Below, piece after piece: positions 17,024-25,640 of a DNA stretch of 64,000 nt. A program made the position numbers and the translations under genes. The notes beneath the pieces are model-generated. The model had not been told where the DNA came from, did no database searches, and worked only from the letters and a program-made list of their open reading frames with translations. Origin of the DNA: DATJIG01 sp050260515 (GTDB lineage Bacteria > Pseudomonadota > Alphaproteobacteria > SMXQ01); NCBI GenBank assembly GCA_050260515.1, contig JBLNCI010000035.1:19539-83538 (forward strand), in the 5' to 3' direction. The first letter of the stretch is position 1. The number at the start of each line of letters is the position of its first letter.

Positions 17024-18747
17024 CGGCAGTGACCGCACCGCCGGGCCCGCGCCGCGCCCGCTGGCGACGCCTCGACGCGCAAGCTGGCGTGTTCGCTGTC
17101 GTTTTCGCCTCCGTTGCCTTCTTCGTTCTTTACCCGCTCGTGCTGCTCGTCGGCTTCAGTCTCCACGGCGGAGCGCCCGGTGACACGTTCCAGTTTTCGC
17201 TTGCGGGCTGGCACGCTGCGTTCGCCGAGCCCGACATGCTCGAGTCCGTCTGGAACACGGTGCGCCTGCTGTTCGCCATCCAGGGCATTGCATTCCCGGT
17301 GTCGATCTTCGCCGCGTGGCTGATCGCCCGCACCGATCTTCCGTGGCGCAACGGCTTCGAATTCATGTTCTGGATCGCGTTCTTCCTGCCGACCCTGTCC
17401 GTGACGCTCGGCTGGATTCTCTGCTTGGACCCGCAATACGGGGTGTTCAACAAGCTGGTGCTCCACCTGCCGTTCGTCAGCGAGTCTCCCTTCAATATCT
17501 ATTCGTTCTGGGGCGTGGTGTGGGCGCACCTCGGCACGAACGCGATCGCGGTCAAGGTGATGCTGCTGACACCGGCGTTCCGGAATATGGACGCGGCGCT
17601 CGAGGAGGCGGCGCGGGTGTGCGGCGCGAACCGTCTCAAGACCCTCATCCGCATCGTGGTGCCCACCATGACGCCGGCGATCCTGACGATCGTGATGATG
17701 GTGATGATCCGCTCGATGCAGAGCCTCGAGATCGAGTTGGTGCTGGGGCCGCCGTTCAACTTCTACGTCTACAGCACCAAGATCTACGGGCTGATCTCGC
17801 AGGAGCCGCCGGAGTTCGCGCCGGCCTCGGCGCTCGCCACCATCGGCCTTCTCATCATTCTGCCGCTCGTGTTACTGCAGCGGGTGCTGATCTCCCGCCG
17901 CCAGTACACGACACTCACCGGCAAGGTGCAGGTTCAGCCGGCGCGTCTCGGGCGGATGCGCATTCCGGCGTTCGTCTTCGTGTCGCTCGTGGTCGCGCTG
18001 CTCACTGTGGTCCCGCTAGCATTCCTCGTCGCGGCCACGCTGATGAAGCTGTTCGGCTTCTTCGACATCGCAGAGCCCTGGACGCTGGCGAACTGGACGG
18101 CCGTGCTTGGCGACGAACTGTTCCTGCGGTCGCTCGGCAATACCCTGCTGCTGTCGATGGGCTCAGCCGGCCTGGCGGTCGTGCTGTTCCCGCTCATTGC
18201 CTACTTCACCGTCCGCAGCGCCTTTCGCGGACGGGCGGTGCTCGATTTCCTGTCATGGATGCCGTTTGCGATTCCCGGCGTGCTGCTCGGCGTCGGACTC
18301 CTTTACGTGTTCCTCGGCAACCCGCTGTTCCGGCCCTTATATGGCACCTTGTGGCTGCTGATCATCGCCATCGTCGCGAGCCACATGACACTCGGAACGC
18401 AAGTCATCAAGAGCAATATGATTCAGCTCGGCGCCGAGCTCGAGGAGGCCGGGCGGATCGCGGGTGCGACCTGGTGGGGCACCTACCGCCGCGTGGTCAT
18501 GCCGATCATGCTTCCGGTGCTGGCGGTCGTCGGCGTCATGATCTTCGTGACCGCTGCCCGCGATATCGCCAGCGTCGCCCTGCTTGCGACCAACGAGAGC
18601 CGGACGCTCGCTCTCCTGCAGCTCGACTACATGGTGGACGGCCGTTACGAGTACGCGGCGGTGGTCTCCGTCGTGGTGATCGCACTCAGCACCGGCGTCG
18701 CGCTCCTGGTGCGGGCGCTGGGCCTGCGGCTCGGCATTCGCACCTAG
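17011..18747 (+). CDS. ABC transporter permease, two fused transmembrane modules
   Basis: 578-residue permease closely related to the one at 7980. The two coupling loops EEAARVCGANRLKTLIRIV and EEAGRIAGATWWGTYRRVV are visible. The start may be the GTG at 17011 or the GTG at 17020, which makes a GTGA overlap with the ATPase stop; both imply translational coupling. Third gene of the complete transporter operon. It ends 12 nt from the convergent aldolase gene. Substrate unknown. Confidence 0.93.
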   Translation: MAGVTAVTAPPGPRRARWRRLDAQAGVFAVVFASVAFFVLYPLVLLVGFSLHGGAPGDTFQFSLAGWHAAFAEPDMLESVWNTVRLLFAIQGIAFPVSIFAAWLIARTDLPWRNGFEFMFWIAFFLPTLSVTLGWILCLDPQYGVFNKLVLHLPFVSESPFNIYSFWGVVWAHLGTNAIAVKVMLLTPAFRNMDAALEEAARVCGANRLKTLIRIVVPTMTPAILTIVMMVMIRSMQSLEIELVLGPPFNFYVYSTKIYGLISQEPPEFAPASALATIGLLIILPLVLLQRVLISRRQYTTLTGKVQVQPARLGRMRIPAFVFVSLVVALLTVVPLAFLVAATLMKLFGFFDIAEPWTLANWTAVLGDELFLRSLGNTLLLSMGSAGLAVVLFPLIAYFTVRSAFRGRAVLDFLSWMPFAIPGVLLGVGLLYVFLGNPLFRPLYGTLWLLIIAIVASHMTLGTQVIKSNMIQLGAELEEAGRIAGATWWGTYRRVVMPIMLPVLAVVGVMIFVTAARDIASVALLATNESRTLALLQLDYMVDGRYEYAAVVSVVVIALSTGVALLVRALGLRLGIRT

Positions 18748-18759
18748 GCGCCGCGCCGT

Positions 18760-19590
18760 TCAGCTCCAGCCGCGATTCCACCACTGCCCCTTTTGGATCT
18801 TCTTCTTGTAGTACATCCACTCGTTCGAGTAACCGCCGCGGGCGCCGCGGTTTTCCTTGTTGTCGTCCATCTTCAGGAGGCGGCGACGGCTCTCCAGGAT
18901 TTCGTCCTGGAATTCCTTGGTCGGGCCGGTGAAACCGAGCGTCATGGCGAGGCCCTGGATCTTAGCCGTGCGTTCGAGATAGAGCGCATTCATGCAGGCC
19001 TCGTCGATCGAATCGCCGACGGCGACGACGCCGTGGCCCTTGATGATCAACGCGCGGCCATCGGCGAGGAATTGCGCAAGGTCGTTGCCCTCGTCCATGT
19101 CCTTGATGTGGATCGGCCGCGGATAGATCGGCACGCCGTAGCCGAATTTCGCGGACTGCATGTGGATCGCGCTGATCTCCTTGTCAGCAAGGCTGAGCGC
19201 AACGCACGCCGGCGAATGGGTGTGGACGATCGCGCGCACGTCCGGCCGGCGCTTGAGGATCTCGGTGTAGATGGGCGCTTCCAGCGGCGGCGTGCCGACG
19301 CCGCCGATCTTCTTGCCTTTGAAGTCGAAGTGGACCAGCCAGTCGTCCTCGCCGGAGCCCGCTTCGCGGAACAGCTTGCAGGCGATGCCGTCGCCGCCCG
19401 GCAGCCGCACCCCGACGTGCCCGAAGATGTCGCCGGATTCGTATTCGAGGATGGTCGAGGCAATCTTCAGGTCGGCCTCGAGCGTCCCGATCGCGAGCCG
19501 CGGGTCGTTCTCGGTGTGCGCATGGGCGCCGACGTGGGTGTGGCTGTGGTGGTGATCGCCGTGCGAATGCAGATCCTTGTCGGCGGACAT
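18760..19590 (-). CDS. Class II aldolase/adducin family protein with His-rich N-terminus
   Basis: 276 residues. The family zinc site is recognisable: E110, H123 and H125 (IVHTHSPACVAL), and H186 (IKGHGVVAVG). The family includes fuculose-phosphate aldolases and also aromatic decarboxylases such as 3,4-dihydroxyphthalate 2-decarboxylase (PhtC type). The adjacent Rieske and dihydroxyphthalate-decarboxylase-like genes make a decarboxylase role plausible (inference). Residues 8-25 hold nine histidines (HSHGDHHHSHTHVGAHAH), an unusual possible metal-loading leader. ATG at 19590 has GGGGAG upstream; the longer frame start at 19626 is rejected. Last gene of a five-gene operon. Confidence 0.87.
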   Translation of the reverse strand: MSADKDLHSHGDHHHSHTHVGAHAHTENDPRLAIGTLEADLKIASTILEYESGDIFGHVGVRLPGGDGIACKLFREAGSGEDDWLVHFDFKGKKIGGVGTPPLEAPIYTEILKRRPDVRAIVHTHSPACVALSLADKEISAIHMQSAKFGYGVPIYPRPIHIKDMDEGNDLAQFLADGRALIIKGHGVVAVGDSIDEACMNALYLERTAKIQGLAMTLGFTGPTKEFQDEILESRRRLLKMDDNKENRGARGGYSNEWMYYKKKIQKGQWWNRGWS

Positions 19591-19604
19591 GAAACTCCCC
19601 TGTT

Positions 19605-20831
19605 CTATCCGTCGGCGCGGTGCCACGACTGTGAAATCCGGCCGCGCCAGTCCTCGCCCTTTTTGACGGTGATATCGAAGGTGTCGACGTGCGGGAAGCG
19701 GTTCGCCGCGGCGTCACGCACGAGGTGCGGCGGCTCCTGCCCCGCCTGCAGGTCCTTGACCGCGGTCAGCAGGCGCTTGCGCACCGCCACCACGCCGAGA
19801 TCGCTGAAGCCGAGGTATTCCTTCGAGCGGTCGAAACGCGGGCCCATGGTCTCCGTCGCGCACGAATCATGGGTCAGGAAACCCTTCATGCCGGTGAAAC
19901 TGTCGAGCTTCTGTGCGGCGCGGTCCTGCAGGTAGTCGTTCGCCAGATTGGCGACCTTGCGGTAGTCCGGGGTCAGGTATTTGCGGCGATCGTCCCCGAG
20001 GTCGGCCTCGGTGACTGGGTGATCGACGAAACCCAGGTCATAGCGCCAACTGTGGGTGTCGTCGATCGGCACGTAGATGTGCGCTTCCTTGTTGCGCGCC
20101 GGCACGCAGCAGGTGATCGGCATGACGAAACTCGAGACGCGCACGTAGTCCTCAGCATCGCCGAGCGACCGCGTCGCGATCAGCCGAAGACCGAAGTCCG
20201 TGGTCTCGACCTCATACGCCGGATTGAGACTGGTGAAGATCGGGCGATTGGTGCCGGGACCGCGCAGCGGCCGGTGCAGGAACGACAGATGCGAGGAATC
20301 GCATTCGCCCTCGAGCCCCTGCAGGTAGTTGCAGTCCTGAAACGACTTCGTCACATAGGTGTGCGACTGCGGCGCTACCGCCCACGCATAGTTAGGGAAC
20401 AGCGGCCGCTGTTCGGCGGGACCGAGATAGGCGAAGACGATGCCGGCCTTCTCCACCGTCGGATATGCGGTGTGGCGGATGCCCTCGCGGACGATGGCGT
20501 CGTTCGGCTCCGCCGGCGTGTCGACGACGAGGCCGTCCACGTCGAACTTCCAGCCGTGGTAGATGCACCTGAGGCCGCAGTCCTCGTTTCGACCGTAGAA
20601 CAGCGACGCCCCGCGATGGCGGCAATGCTCGCCGATAAGGCCGATGCGGCCCTGGCTGTCGCGGAACGCCACGAGTTCCTCGCCGAGGAGACGGACGCGG
20701 ACCGGGGGGCAATCGGGCTCGGGGATCTCCTCCGACAGCAGCGCGGGAATCCAGTAGCGGCGGATCAGCTCGCCCATGGGCGTGCCGGGGCCGGTCAAGG
20801 TCAGGAGGTCGTTGTCCTTCTGCGACAGCAT
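19605..20831 (-). CDS. Rieske [2Fe-2S] aromatic oxygenase, large subunit
   Basis: 408-residue third paralogue. Rieske ligands are C70, H72, C89 and H92 (HCRHRGAS ... CIYHGWKF). Mononuclear iron histidines are H181 and H186 (CDSSHLSFLHR), matching the protein at 2389 more closely than that at 10872. It starts 5 nt after the decarboxylase-like gene and ends 14 nt before the aldolase-family gene. The trio oxygenase, dihydroxyphthalate-decarboxylase-like and class II aldolase-like resembles the logic of phthalate degradation (dihydroxylate, then decarboxylate), though no dihydrodiol dehydrogenase is next to it. Confidence 0.93.
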   Translation of the reverse strand: MLSQKDNDLLTLTGPGTPMGELIRRYWIPALLSEEIPEPDCPPVRVRLLGEELVAFRDSQGRIGLIGEHCRHRGASLFYGRNEDCGLRCIYHGWKFDVDGLVVDTPAEPNDAIVREGIRHTAYPTVEKAGIVFAYLGPAEQRPLFPNYAWAVAPQSHTYVTKSFQDCNYLQGLEGECDSSHLSFLHRPLRGPGTNRPIFTSLNPAYEVETTDFGLRLIATRSLGDAEDYVRVSSFVMPITCCVPARNKEAHIYVPIDDTHSWRYDLGFVDHPVTEADLGDDRRKYLTPDYRKVANLANDYLQDRAAQKLDSFTGMKGFLTHDSCATETMGPRFDRSKEYLGFSDLGVVAVRKRLLTAVKDLQAGQEPPHLVRDAAANRFPHVDTFDITVKKGEDWRGRISQSWHRADG

Positions 20832-20836
20832 GTCGG

Positions 20837-21808
20837 CTACGTGTCCAGGGTTCCGGCGGCGAAGATCGACTCGACGGGCATCCGCGCCCGCGTTGCCCCT
20901 TCGCGCACATTGTAATCGATCAGGGCATCCAGCATCCGCCGGTTCGCCGAAACGCCGTACTGCATCGGATCGCCCCAATCCGCACGCTGACGCTCGAAGG
21001 TCTCGCGCAGGTACAGCACGGAAAAACCGGCGCGGTCGTTAGCGATGTCGTCGTCGGCAACCGTCTTGGCCTGCACCAGCGCGTGATAGAGCTTGCCGGC
21101 GAGATCGGGGTTCTCCCGATTGAGCCGTCCACTCAGGACCAGCACGTGCATCGGCGGGTACATGCCGGACTCGAGCCAGATCGCATGGTCGGCCGCCGCA
21201 TAGTCCGGGAACAACCGCTCGATGTCGGGATGGCTCTCCAGCTGGCGCAGGAGCTTGGCGTCGGACACGTCCGTGATCATGACGTCGATCTCACCGGCCA
21301 TCAGCCGCTCGGCAATGGAGGGCGTCTCCGGCACCATCTCGGGCGCGGGTTTGCCATGGGTCGGGAACACGTCGGCGACCTGCGTCACCCAGCGGAGCGC
21401 GTCGACGTCGACGCCGTAGTGCTCGCGCAGCAGCCCCCGCGCGAGGAGCGTCACCGCGGTCCGGTACTGGCGGGAGCCGACGCGCTTGCCGGCGAGGTCC
21501 TTGGGCGAACGGATCCCCGCCTTGCGGTTGCAGAAGATGAACTGCAGCACCGACTTGCGTTTCGGGAATACCGGCAGCGCAACCAGATCCCAGCCCGCCT
21601 CGATCGCCGGCAGCAGGTAACCGACATTGAGGTCCCACACCCCGAAGTTCCCGGTGCGGAGATCGGGAACGTCCCTGGTGATCATAGACGTGGTCTTCGC
21701 CGGCTGGAGACGTACGCCCTCGACGGCGACGCGGCCGTCGAGGAGCGGCAGCACGACGTCGTAACGCATCGCCGAGAGCGGCACAGTGAGAACGGTGTCC
21801 GTAGTCAT
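20837..21808 (-). CDS. 4,5-dihydroxyphthalate decarboxylase-like protein (periplasmic-binding-protein fold, no leader)
   Basis: 323 residues with no signal peptide, so probably cytoplasmic. The opening (LSAMRYDVVLPLLDGRVAVEGV) and the C-terminal pattern YGVSANRRMLDAL followed by MPVESIFAAGTL are typical of the 4,5-dihydroxyphthalate decarboxylase family, an enzyme group built on an NMT1/PBP-like fold. The ATG at 21808 gives normal length; a GTG at 21868 is possible but would only add a non-leader extension. It sits directly before the Rieske oxygenase. Catalysis on a dihydroxylated aromatic acid is likely; the exact substrate is unknown. An uncharacterised NMT1-like role is the alternative. 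Confidence 0.8.
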   Translation of the reverse strand: MTTDTVLTVPLSAMRYDVVLPLLDGRVAVEGVRLQPAKTTSMITRDVPDLRTGNFGVWDLNVGYLLPAIEAGWDLVALPVFPKRKSVLQFIFCNRKAGIRSPKDLAGKRVGSRQYRTAVTLLARGLLREHYGVDVDALRWVTQVADVFPTHGKPAPEMVPETPSIAERLMAGEIDVMITDVSDAKLLRQLESHPDIERLFPDYAAADHAIWLESGMYPPMHVLVLSGRLNRENPDLAGKLYHALVQAKTVADDDIANDRAGFSVLYLRETFERQRADWGDPMQYGVSANRRMLDALIDYNVREGATRARMPVESIFAAGTLDT

Positions 21809-21880
21809 CGTCAGCACTGTAGCGCAATCGGTGGTCGTCCGCCCCAGCAACGACGCCGGGGCGGACACCGTATTACTTCC

Positions 21881-22861
21881 TTATTTCGGCAGGGGCTTGC
21901 CGTCGCGGGTCTTCCCGTAAAGCGCGTCCGCGAACCCGGAATCATCGATGCGGCGGAGGAAGTGGAGGTCCCACAGCGCCAGCGGATCGATCTTGGCCGA
22001 GTCCTTATCCTGTCGCAACGCCTCCTGGTAGACGTTGCTGATGGCCGCCATCGACGGATAAAGCTTCGGATCGAGCACCGCGGCGAGGTCGTTGTAGAGC
22101 TTCTCGGCGGTCGGGCGATCGAGCTTGCCCTCCTTCGTGTGCTTGTCCATCAGGATCTGGATCGTCTTCTCCTTCTCGGTCTTGAAGAAGGCGATGCCCT
22201 GCATGATGCCCTTCAGCATCTTCTCGATGATGTCCGGGCGCTTCTCGACCAGCTTCATGCCGCACGACACGGTCATGAAGAAGATCATGTCCTGCGGCTC
22301 GAGCGGGATCACCTTGAGCCCCTCGCGCTTGGCGAACTCGATCTTCGGCTGGCTGAAGAAGGCGGCGTCGCAGTCGCCCTCCTTCACCATCCGCAGCAGG
22401 CTCTTCTTGGCCCGGTTCGTCGACGGGTCGCCATCGCCCTCCCTGACCTCACGCACGATCTCGACGTCGTCGCGATCGATGTCGAGCCCGTGCTGCTTCA
22501 GGTACAGCCAGGTGTTGAGGCCCGGGTGACGACCGCGCGACCCGAACTTGCGCTTGCGGACATCCTCGAGCTTGTTGATGCCGGCATCCTCGCGCGTGAC
22601 CAGGGCGATGTTGTTCCGGCTGATGGTTTGGCCGAGGTACACCCACGTGTCGCCGCGGGCGCGGGCAGCGTAGGTCGACACGTGATTGCCGCTGACGAAT
22701 TCGACCTCTCCGCTCGGGACCAGCTTGTGCGCCGATTCGCGGTCGATCGGCTTGTCGTAGTCGACCTCGAGGCCCTGGCGCTCCCAGGCGCCGCTCTCGG
22801 CGATGACGTGCATCAGCGCGAGGTGGCTCGACGAGCGATACGGAAAACTGACGCGATCCAT
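21881..22861 (-). CDS. NMT1/THI5-like binding-fold protein without signal peptide
   Basis: 326 residues, bilobal NMT1/SsuA-like fold (LVTREDAGINKLEDVRKRKF; FFSQPKIEFAKREGLKVI). It begins MDRVSFPYRSSSHLALM with no hydrophobic leader, so it is not an ordinary periplasmic binding protein. Like its downstream neighbour it may be a cytoplasmic enzyme on this fold, such as a hydroxylated-aromatic decarboxylase, or a ligand sensor. Both are inference. GACAGGAGAATAGG-type purine stretch precedes the ATG. Part of the 24056-to-18760 operon. Confidence 0.75.
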   Translation of the reverse strand: MDRVSFPYRSSSHLALMHVIAESGAWERQGLEVDYDKPIDRESAHKLVPSGEVEFVSGNHVSTYAARARGDTWVYLGQTISRNNIALVTREDAGINKLEDVRKRKFGSRGRHPGLNTWLYLKQHGLDIDRDDVEIVREVREGDGDPSTNRAKKSLLRMVKEGDCDAAFFSQPKIEFAKREGLKVIPLEPQDMIFFMTVSCGMKLVEKRPDIIEKMLKGIMQGIAFFKTEKEKTIQILMDKHTKEGKLDRPTAEKLYNDLAAVLDPKLYPSMAAISNVYQEALRQDKDSAKIDPLALWDLHFLRRIDDSGFADALYGKTRDGKPLPK

Positions 22862-22913
22862 TCCTATTCTCCTGTCCTTTTGAACGACTAGGGCCGCTCG
22901 CCGCGCGAGACGC

Positions 22914-24056
22914 CTACTTTGTCTGCCCCCACGTGTCCACCCACAGCTTCTGCACCTTGTCCTGAACGTCGCCGAGGGCGTCGGCGTAGGCGGATTCCTT
23001 GCCGTGGATGGTGTCGGGGAAGTACTCGAATTCGGGGCGCTGGAACGCCTTGTGCGTCGGCGCCTGCCCGCTGCCAGCGAAGCTCAGGAGCTGCCCCTCG
23101 CGCGAGATCGCCCAGTTGACGAAGATCATCGCCGCATCCTGGTTGGGGCTGCCTCGCAGCACCGCCATCGGCGACACCGCGACGGGAACCGGCGTCGGAC
23201 AGTGGAACCCGATCGGCGCCCCCTTCTTCTGCCGCTCCTTGCTACGATATTCGGCGGCGACGATGATCGCGTCGTACTCTCCGGCGGCGACCAGGCCGAG
23301 CGCCGCGTTCTCGCCTTCCTTGCGGAGCTGCGGCTTGACCTCGTTCTTCAGCCGGGTGAGGAAATTCGTCGCCCACGCCTCGCCCTTGGCCTGCCAGAGC
23401 GGCAGCAGCCACACGGTGTAGCTGTTGATCACCGCCAGGCGGCCGTCGCGCCAGCGCGGGTGGGTGAGGAACTCATCCCACTGCTGCGGCAGTTCCTTCA
23501 CGTCCTTGATGCGGTCCGTGTTGTAGCCGATGCAGCGGCGCGTAATCTTGGACCCGACCCACAGCCCCTCCTCGCCGCGCATGTCGTCGGCGAGGTTCTT
23601 GAACGCCGGCAAGCTGCGCAGGTCGGCGAGCGCGTCGGCTTTGACGAACTCGGAGTAGGAACGGTTGAAGCTGACGATGACGTCGGCGACGTAGCGGCCG
23701 TCCTGCATCGCCATCAGAGTGGTGATGGCGCGATCGTACCGGCTGGACCGCGCGTAACTGATCTTCACGCCGGGATAGCGCGCGCGGAACACTGGCTCCA
23801 TCTTCTGGAACTGCTGCGGATCCCAGGTGCCGAGCACCTTAGCAGCGCCCTGGCCCTTCGCCCGATCCAGCCACTCCTGGGGAACGTTGAGCTCCTCGTC
23901 GAGACCGTCCATGACGGATGGCTCGAGATTCACCTGTTTCAATGCCGCCTGCGTCGCCTGCGGCAACTCCGCCGCGACGACGTGCCCGGCAAACGCCGCG
24001 ACGACGGCGACGAGGCAGCAAGACAATATCCCGGAACGCGGTGTCCTGCGGTTCAT
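22914..24056 (-). CDS. Periplasmic ABC substrate-binding protein
   Basis: 380-residue secreted binding protein. Signal peptide MNRRTPRSGILSCCLVAVVA, cleavage near residue 28; mature start AELPQATQAALKQVNLEPS. Same subgroup as 12215 and 29903. ATG at 24056 has CAGGAGAGGTG upstream, so the longer frame to 24218 is not used. First gene of a five-gene minus-strand operon: binding protein, NMT1-like protein, decarboxylase-like protein, Rieske oxygenase, class II aldolase-like protein. Ligand unknown, plausibly the oxygenase substrate. Confidence 0.9.
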   Translation of the reverse strand: MNRRTPRSGILSCCLVAVVAAFAGHVVAAELPQATQAALKQVNLEPSVMDGLDEELNVPQEWLDRAKGQGAAKVLGTWDPQQFQKMEPVFRARYPGVKISYARSSRYDRAITTLMAMQDGRYVADVIVSFNRSYSEFVKADALADLRSLPAFKNLADDMRGEEGLWVGSKITRRCIGYNTDRIKDVKELPQQWDEFLTHPRWRDGRLAVINSYTVWLLPLWQAKGEAWATNFLTRLKNEVKPQLRKEGENAALGLVAAGEYDAIIVAAEYRSKERQKKGAPIGFHCPTPVPVAVSPMAVLRGSPNQDAAMIFVNWAISREGQLLSFAGSGQAPTHKAFQRPEFEYFPDTIHGKESAYADALGDVQDKVQKLWVDTWGQTK

Positions 24057-24242
24057 GGCACCTCTCCTGTCGACGGCCGACCGTGCGGCCGGGTTGCCGC
24101 CGACTCCAGAGGCACCATCGATCCGGCGCAAGGCCGGCAGCGGCCGGTGCCTTCCGCACTCGGACCGACATCGATGGAAACGGGCCGCCTCCCATGGCCG
24201 GCTTTTTCTTGCCGCCATCTTAGGAGAGGGCCCGGTAGGTGT

Positions 24243-24252
24243 TTACCGGTAA
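24243..24252. promoter_or_regulatory. Palindrome TTACCGGTAA in the gap upstream of the binding-protein operon
   Basis: A perfect 10-bp palindrome lies in the 24057-24330 gap, in an AT-richer patch (GTTTACCGGTAATTGCGTAAAAG). It is about 190 bp upstream of the 24056 start and near the 3' end of the receiver gene. It could be an operator; no regulator can be named. Confidence 0.25.
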
Positions 24253-24330
24253 TTGCGTAAAAGTGTCTTCCCGGAACGGCGGATGGTCGCCCTGGTACGG
24301 GATCGCGCTACCGCCGCTGACGCCGAGGGA

Positions 24331-24771
24331 TCAGTCGGCGCCGTCCGCGCGGCGCCTGTTCGCCGTCTCGAGCACATCGGCGATGGCCTGCGCGACGGCT
24401 GTCCGGGACACGGGCTTGCGGATCAGGTTCGCGAAGGCCTCGGGGACCACCGAAACCTCTTCGTTTAGGACACCGATCGCGATCATCGGGGTGTTGCGGA
24501 GCGCCTCGTTCGACCGTAGCCAGTCTACGAGCTCGATTCCCCGTACGTCGCGAAGCTGCAGGTCGAGAAGGATCAGATCGGGCGCCTTGGCCCTCGCTTC
24601 CGTGACCGCTGCGACGCCCGTCTCAACCGCCGATACCGTGAACCCCGCGCGCTGCAGAACGCTGGCGCAGAGCTTCCGGGTACCGGCGTCCGCCTCGACC
24701 ACCAGCGCGTGGCGCATGGACGGCATCCGGTTTCGTCCGAGGCTGGGTGTCGATGTGGCGTTCAGTCGCAT
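24331..24771 (-). CDS. Single-domain response regulator receiver
   Basis: 146 residues, receiver domain only. Acidic pocket E26/D28, phosphoacceptor D70 (LILLDLQLRD) and conserved K119 (LIRKPVS) are present. The usual Thr/Ser after strand 4 is replaced (MIAIGVLNEE), which may alter signalling. No output domain, so it may be a phosphorelay shuttle or an allosteric regulator. The true start may be the later Met at 24726 or 24717. It lies 21 nt downstream of the Crp/Fnr gene on the same strand and is likely co-transcribed with it. Confidence 0.82.
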   Translation of the reverse strand: MRLNATSTPSLGRNRMPSMRHALVVEADAGTRKLCASVLQRAGFTVSAVETGVAAVTEARAKAPDLILLDLQLRDVRGIELVDWLRSNEALRNTPMIAIGVLNEEVSVVPEAFANLIRKPVSRTAVAQAIADVLETANRRRADGAD

Positions 24772-24792
24772 GATCCTGCATTGGGTGACGGG

Positions 24793-25500
24793 TCAGAGGG
24801 TCTCCAGCGCTTCGCCGGCAGCGAGGGTATCGAGCCGATCACGGTCCTGAACCGTGATGCAGTCCGCGCCGCGACGCCCAATCACGCCCTCCGCCTTCAG
24901 CTTGGTGAGCGTGCGGCTCACGGTTTCGATGGTCAGGCCGAGATAGTCCGCGATGTCGGTGCGCGTCATCGGCACGTAGACGTCGTCGCAGTCCTCGTGC
25001 TGGCCCTCGGCCATCATTAGGAGGAAGCTCGCGACCTTCTCGACCGCCGTCTTGCGGCCAAGCAGCAACATCTGGTCGTGGGCCGCGCTCAATTCGTCGG
25101 AGTGGACGTCGAGCAGCCGCTTGGCAAAGCCCGGCACCTCGTCGATGAGCCGGGTGAAGCGCGCCAGCGGGTAGCGGCACAGCGTCACTTCCGTAATCGC
25201 TTCGGCGGTATAGACGTAGGCGCCGCGGTGGACGAGGCCGATCAGATGGCCCGGGGAAATGAAGCCCATGATCTGACGGCGGCCGTCGGGGAGAAGCTTG
25301 TAGAGCTTCACCATCCCGCTCACGACCTCGTAGACGTTCTCGGCGGCGTCGCCCTCGGCGAACAGCTCCTGGCCCGGAGCGATGGTCTGGCGAATGCTGA
25401 CGGCGGCGATGCGCGTGGCTGCCTGCCGCTCCATGCCCTGACACATGGCCATCGGCGGGAACGCAACGGACGGCGCGCTGGAAACGGTTTGAAGCTGCAT
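24793..25500 (-). CDS. Crp/Fnr family transcriptional regulator (FixK/FNR-type recognition helix)
   Basis: 235 residues: cyclic-nucleotide-binding-like beta-roll (about 30-150) and winged helix-turn-helix (178-203). The recognition helix IETVSR carries E192, S195 and R196, the residues that read TTGA half-sites in FNR and FixK. It lacks the N-terminal cysteine cluster of FNR (only C20 there), so it is FixK-like rather than an iron-sulfur sensor. The start at 25500 gives AAAGGGG upstream; a Met at 25530 is possible. It is divergent from the OmpR-type regulator. FNR-like boxes upstream of ftsH (58329-58356) are candidate targets (inference). Confidence 0.9.
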   Translation of the reverse strand: MQLQTVSSAPSVAFPPMAMCQGMERQAATRIAAVSIRQTIAPGQELFAEGDAAENVYEVVSGMVKLYKLLPDGRRQIMGFISPGHLIGLVHRGAYVYTAEAITEVTLCRYPLARFTRLIDEVPGFAKRLLDVHSDELSAAHDQMLLLGRKTAVEKVASFLLMMAEGQHEDCDDVYVPMTRTDIADYLGLTIETVSRTLTKLKAEGVIGRRGADCITVQDRDRLDTLAAGEALETL

Positions 25501-25610
25501 GACATGACCCCTTTCGCTCTCTCGGCGCATCGGCCGTGGGGAGATATCTACCGGCGCCATGTCACAGGCCGATGCCAAACGGCCGAGTTTTTGGTATCAC
25601 TTGGAAACGA

Positions 25611-25630
25611 ATTGTGACGGTTTGTGACAG
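25611..25630 (+). promoter_or_regulatory. Tandem 10-bp direct repeat, OmpR-type box
   Basis: ATTGTGACGG and TTTGTGACAG stand head to tail with exact 10-bp period, ending 10 bp before the ATG of the OmpR-family regulator. OmpR/PhoB proteins bind tandem half-sites at 10-11 bp spacing, so this is a candidate autoregulatory site. An inverted partial copy (GTCACAG) is at 25561. Confidence 0.45.
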
Positions 25631-25640
25631 CCGAATTCCA

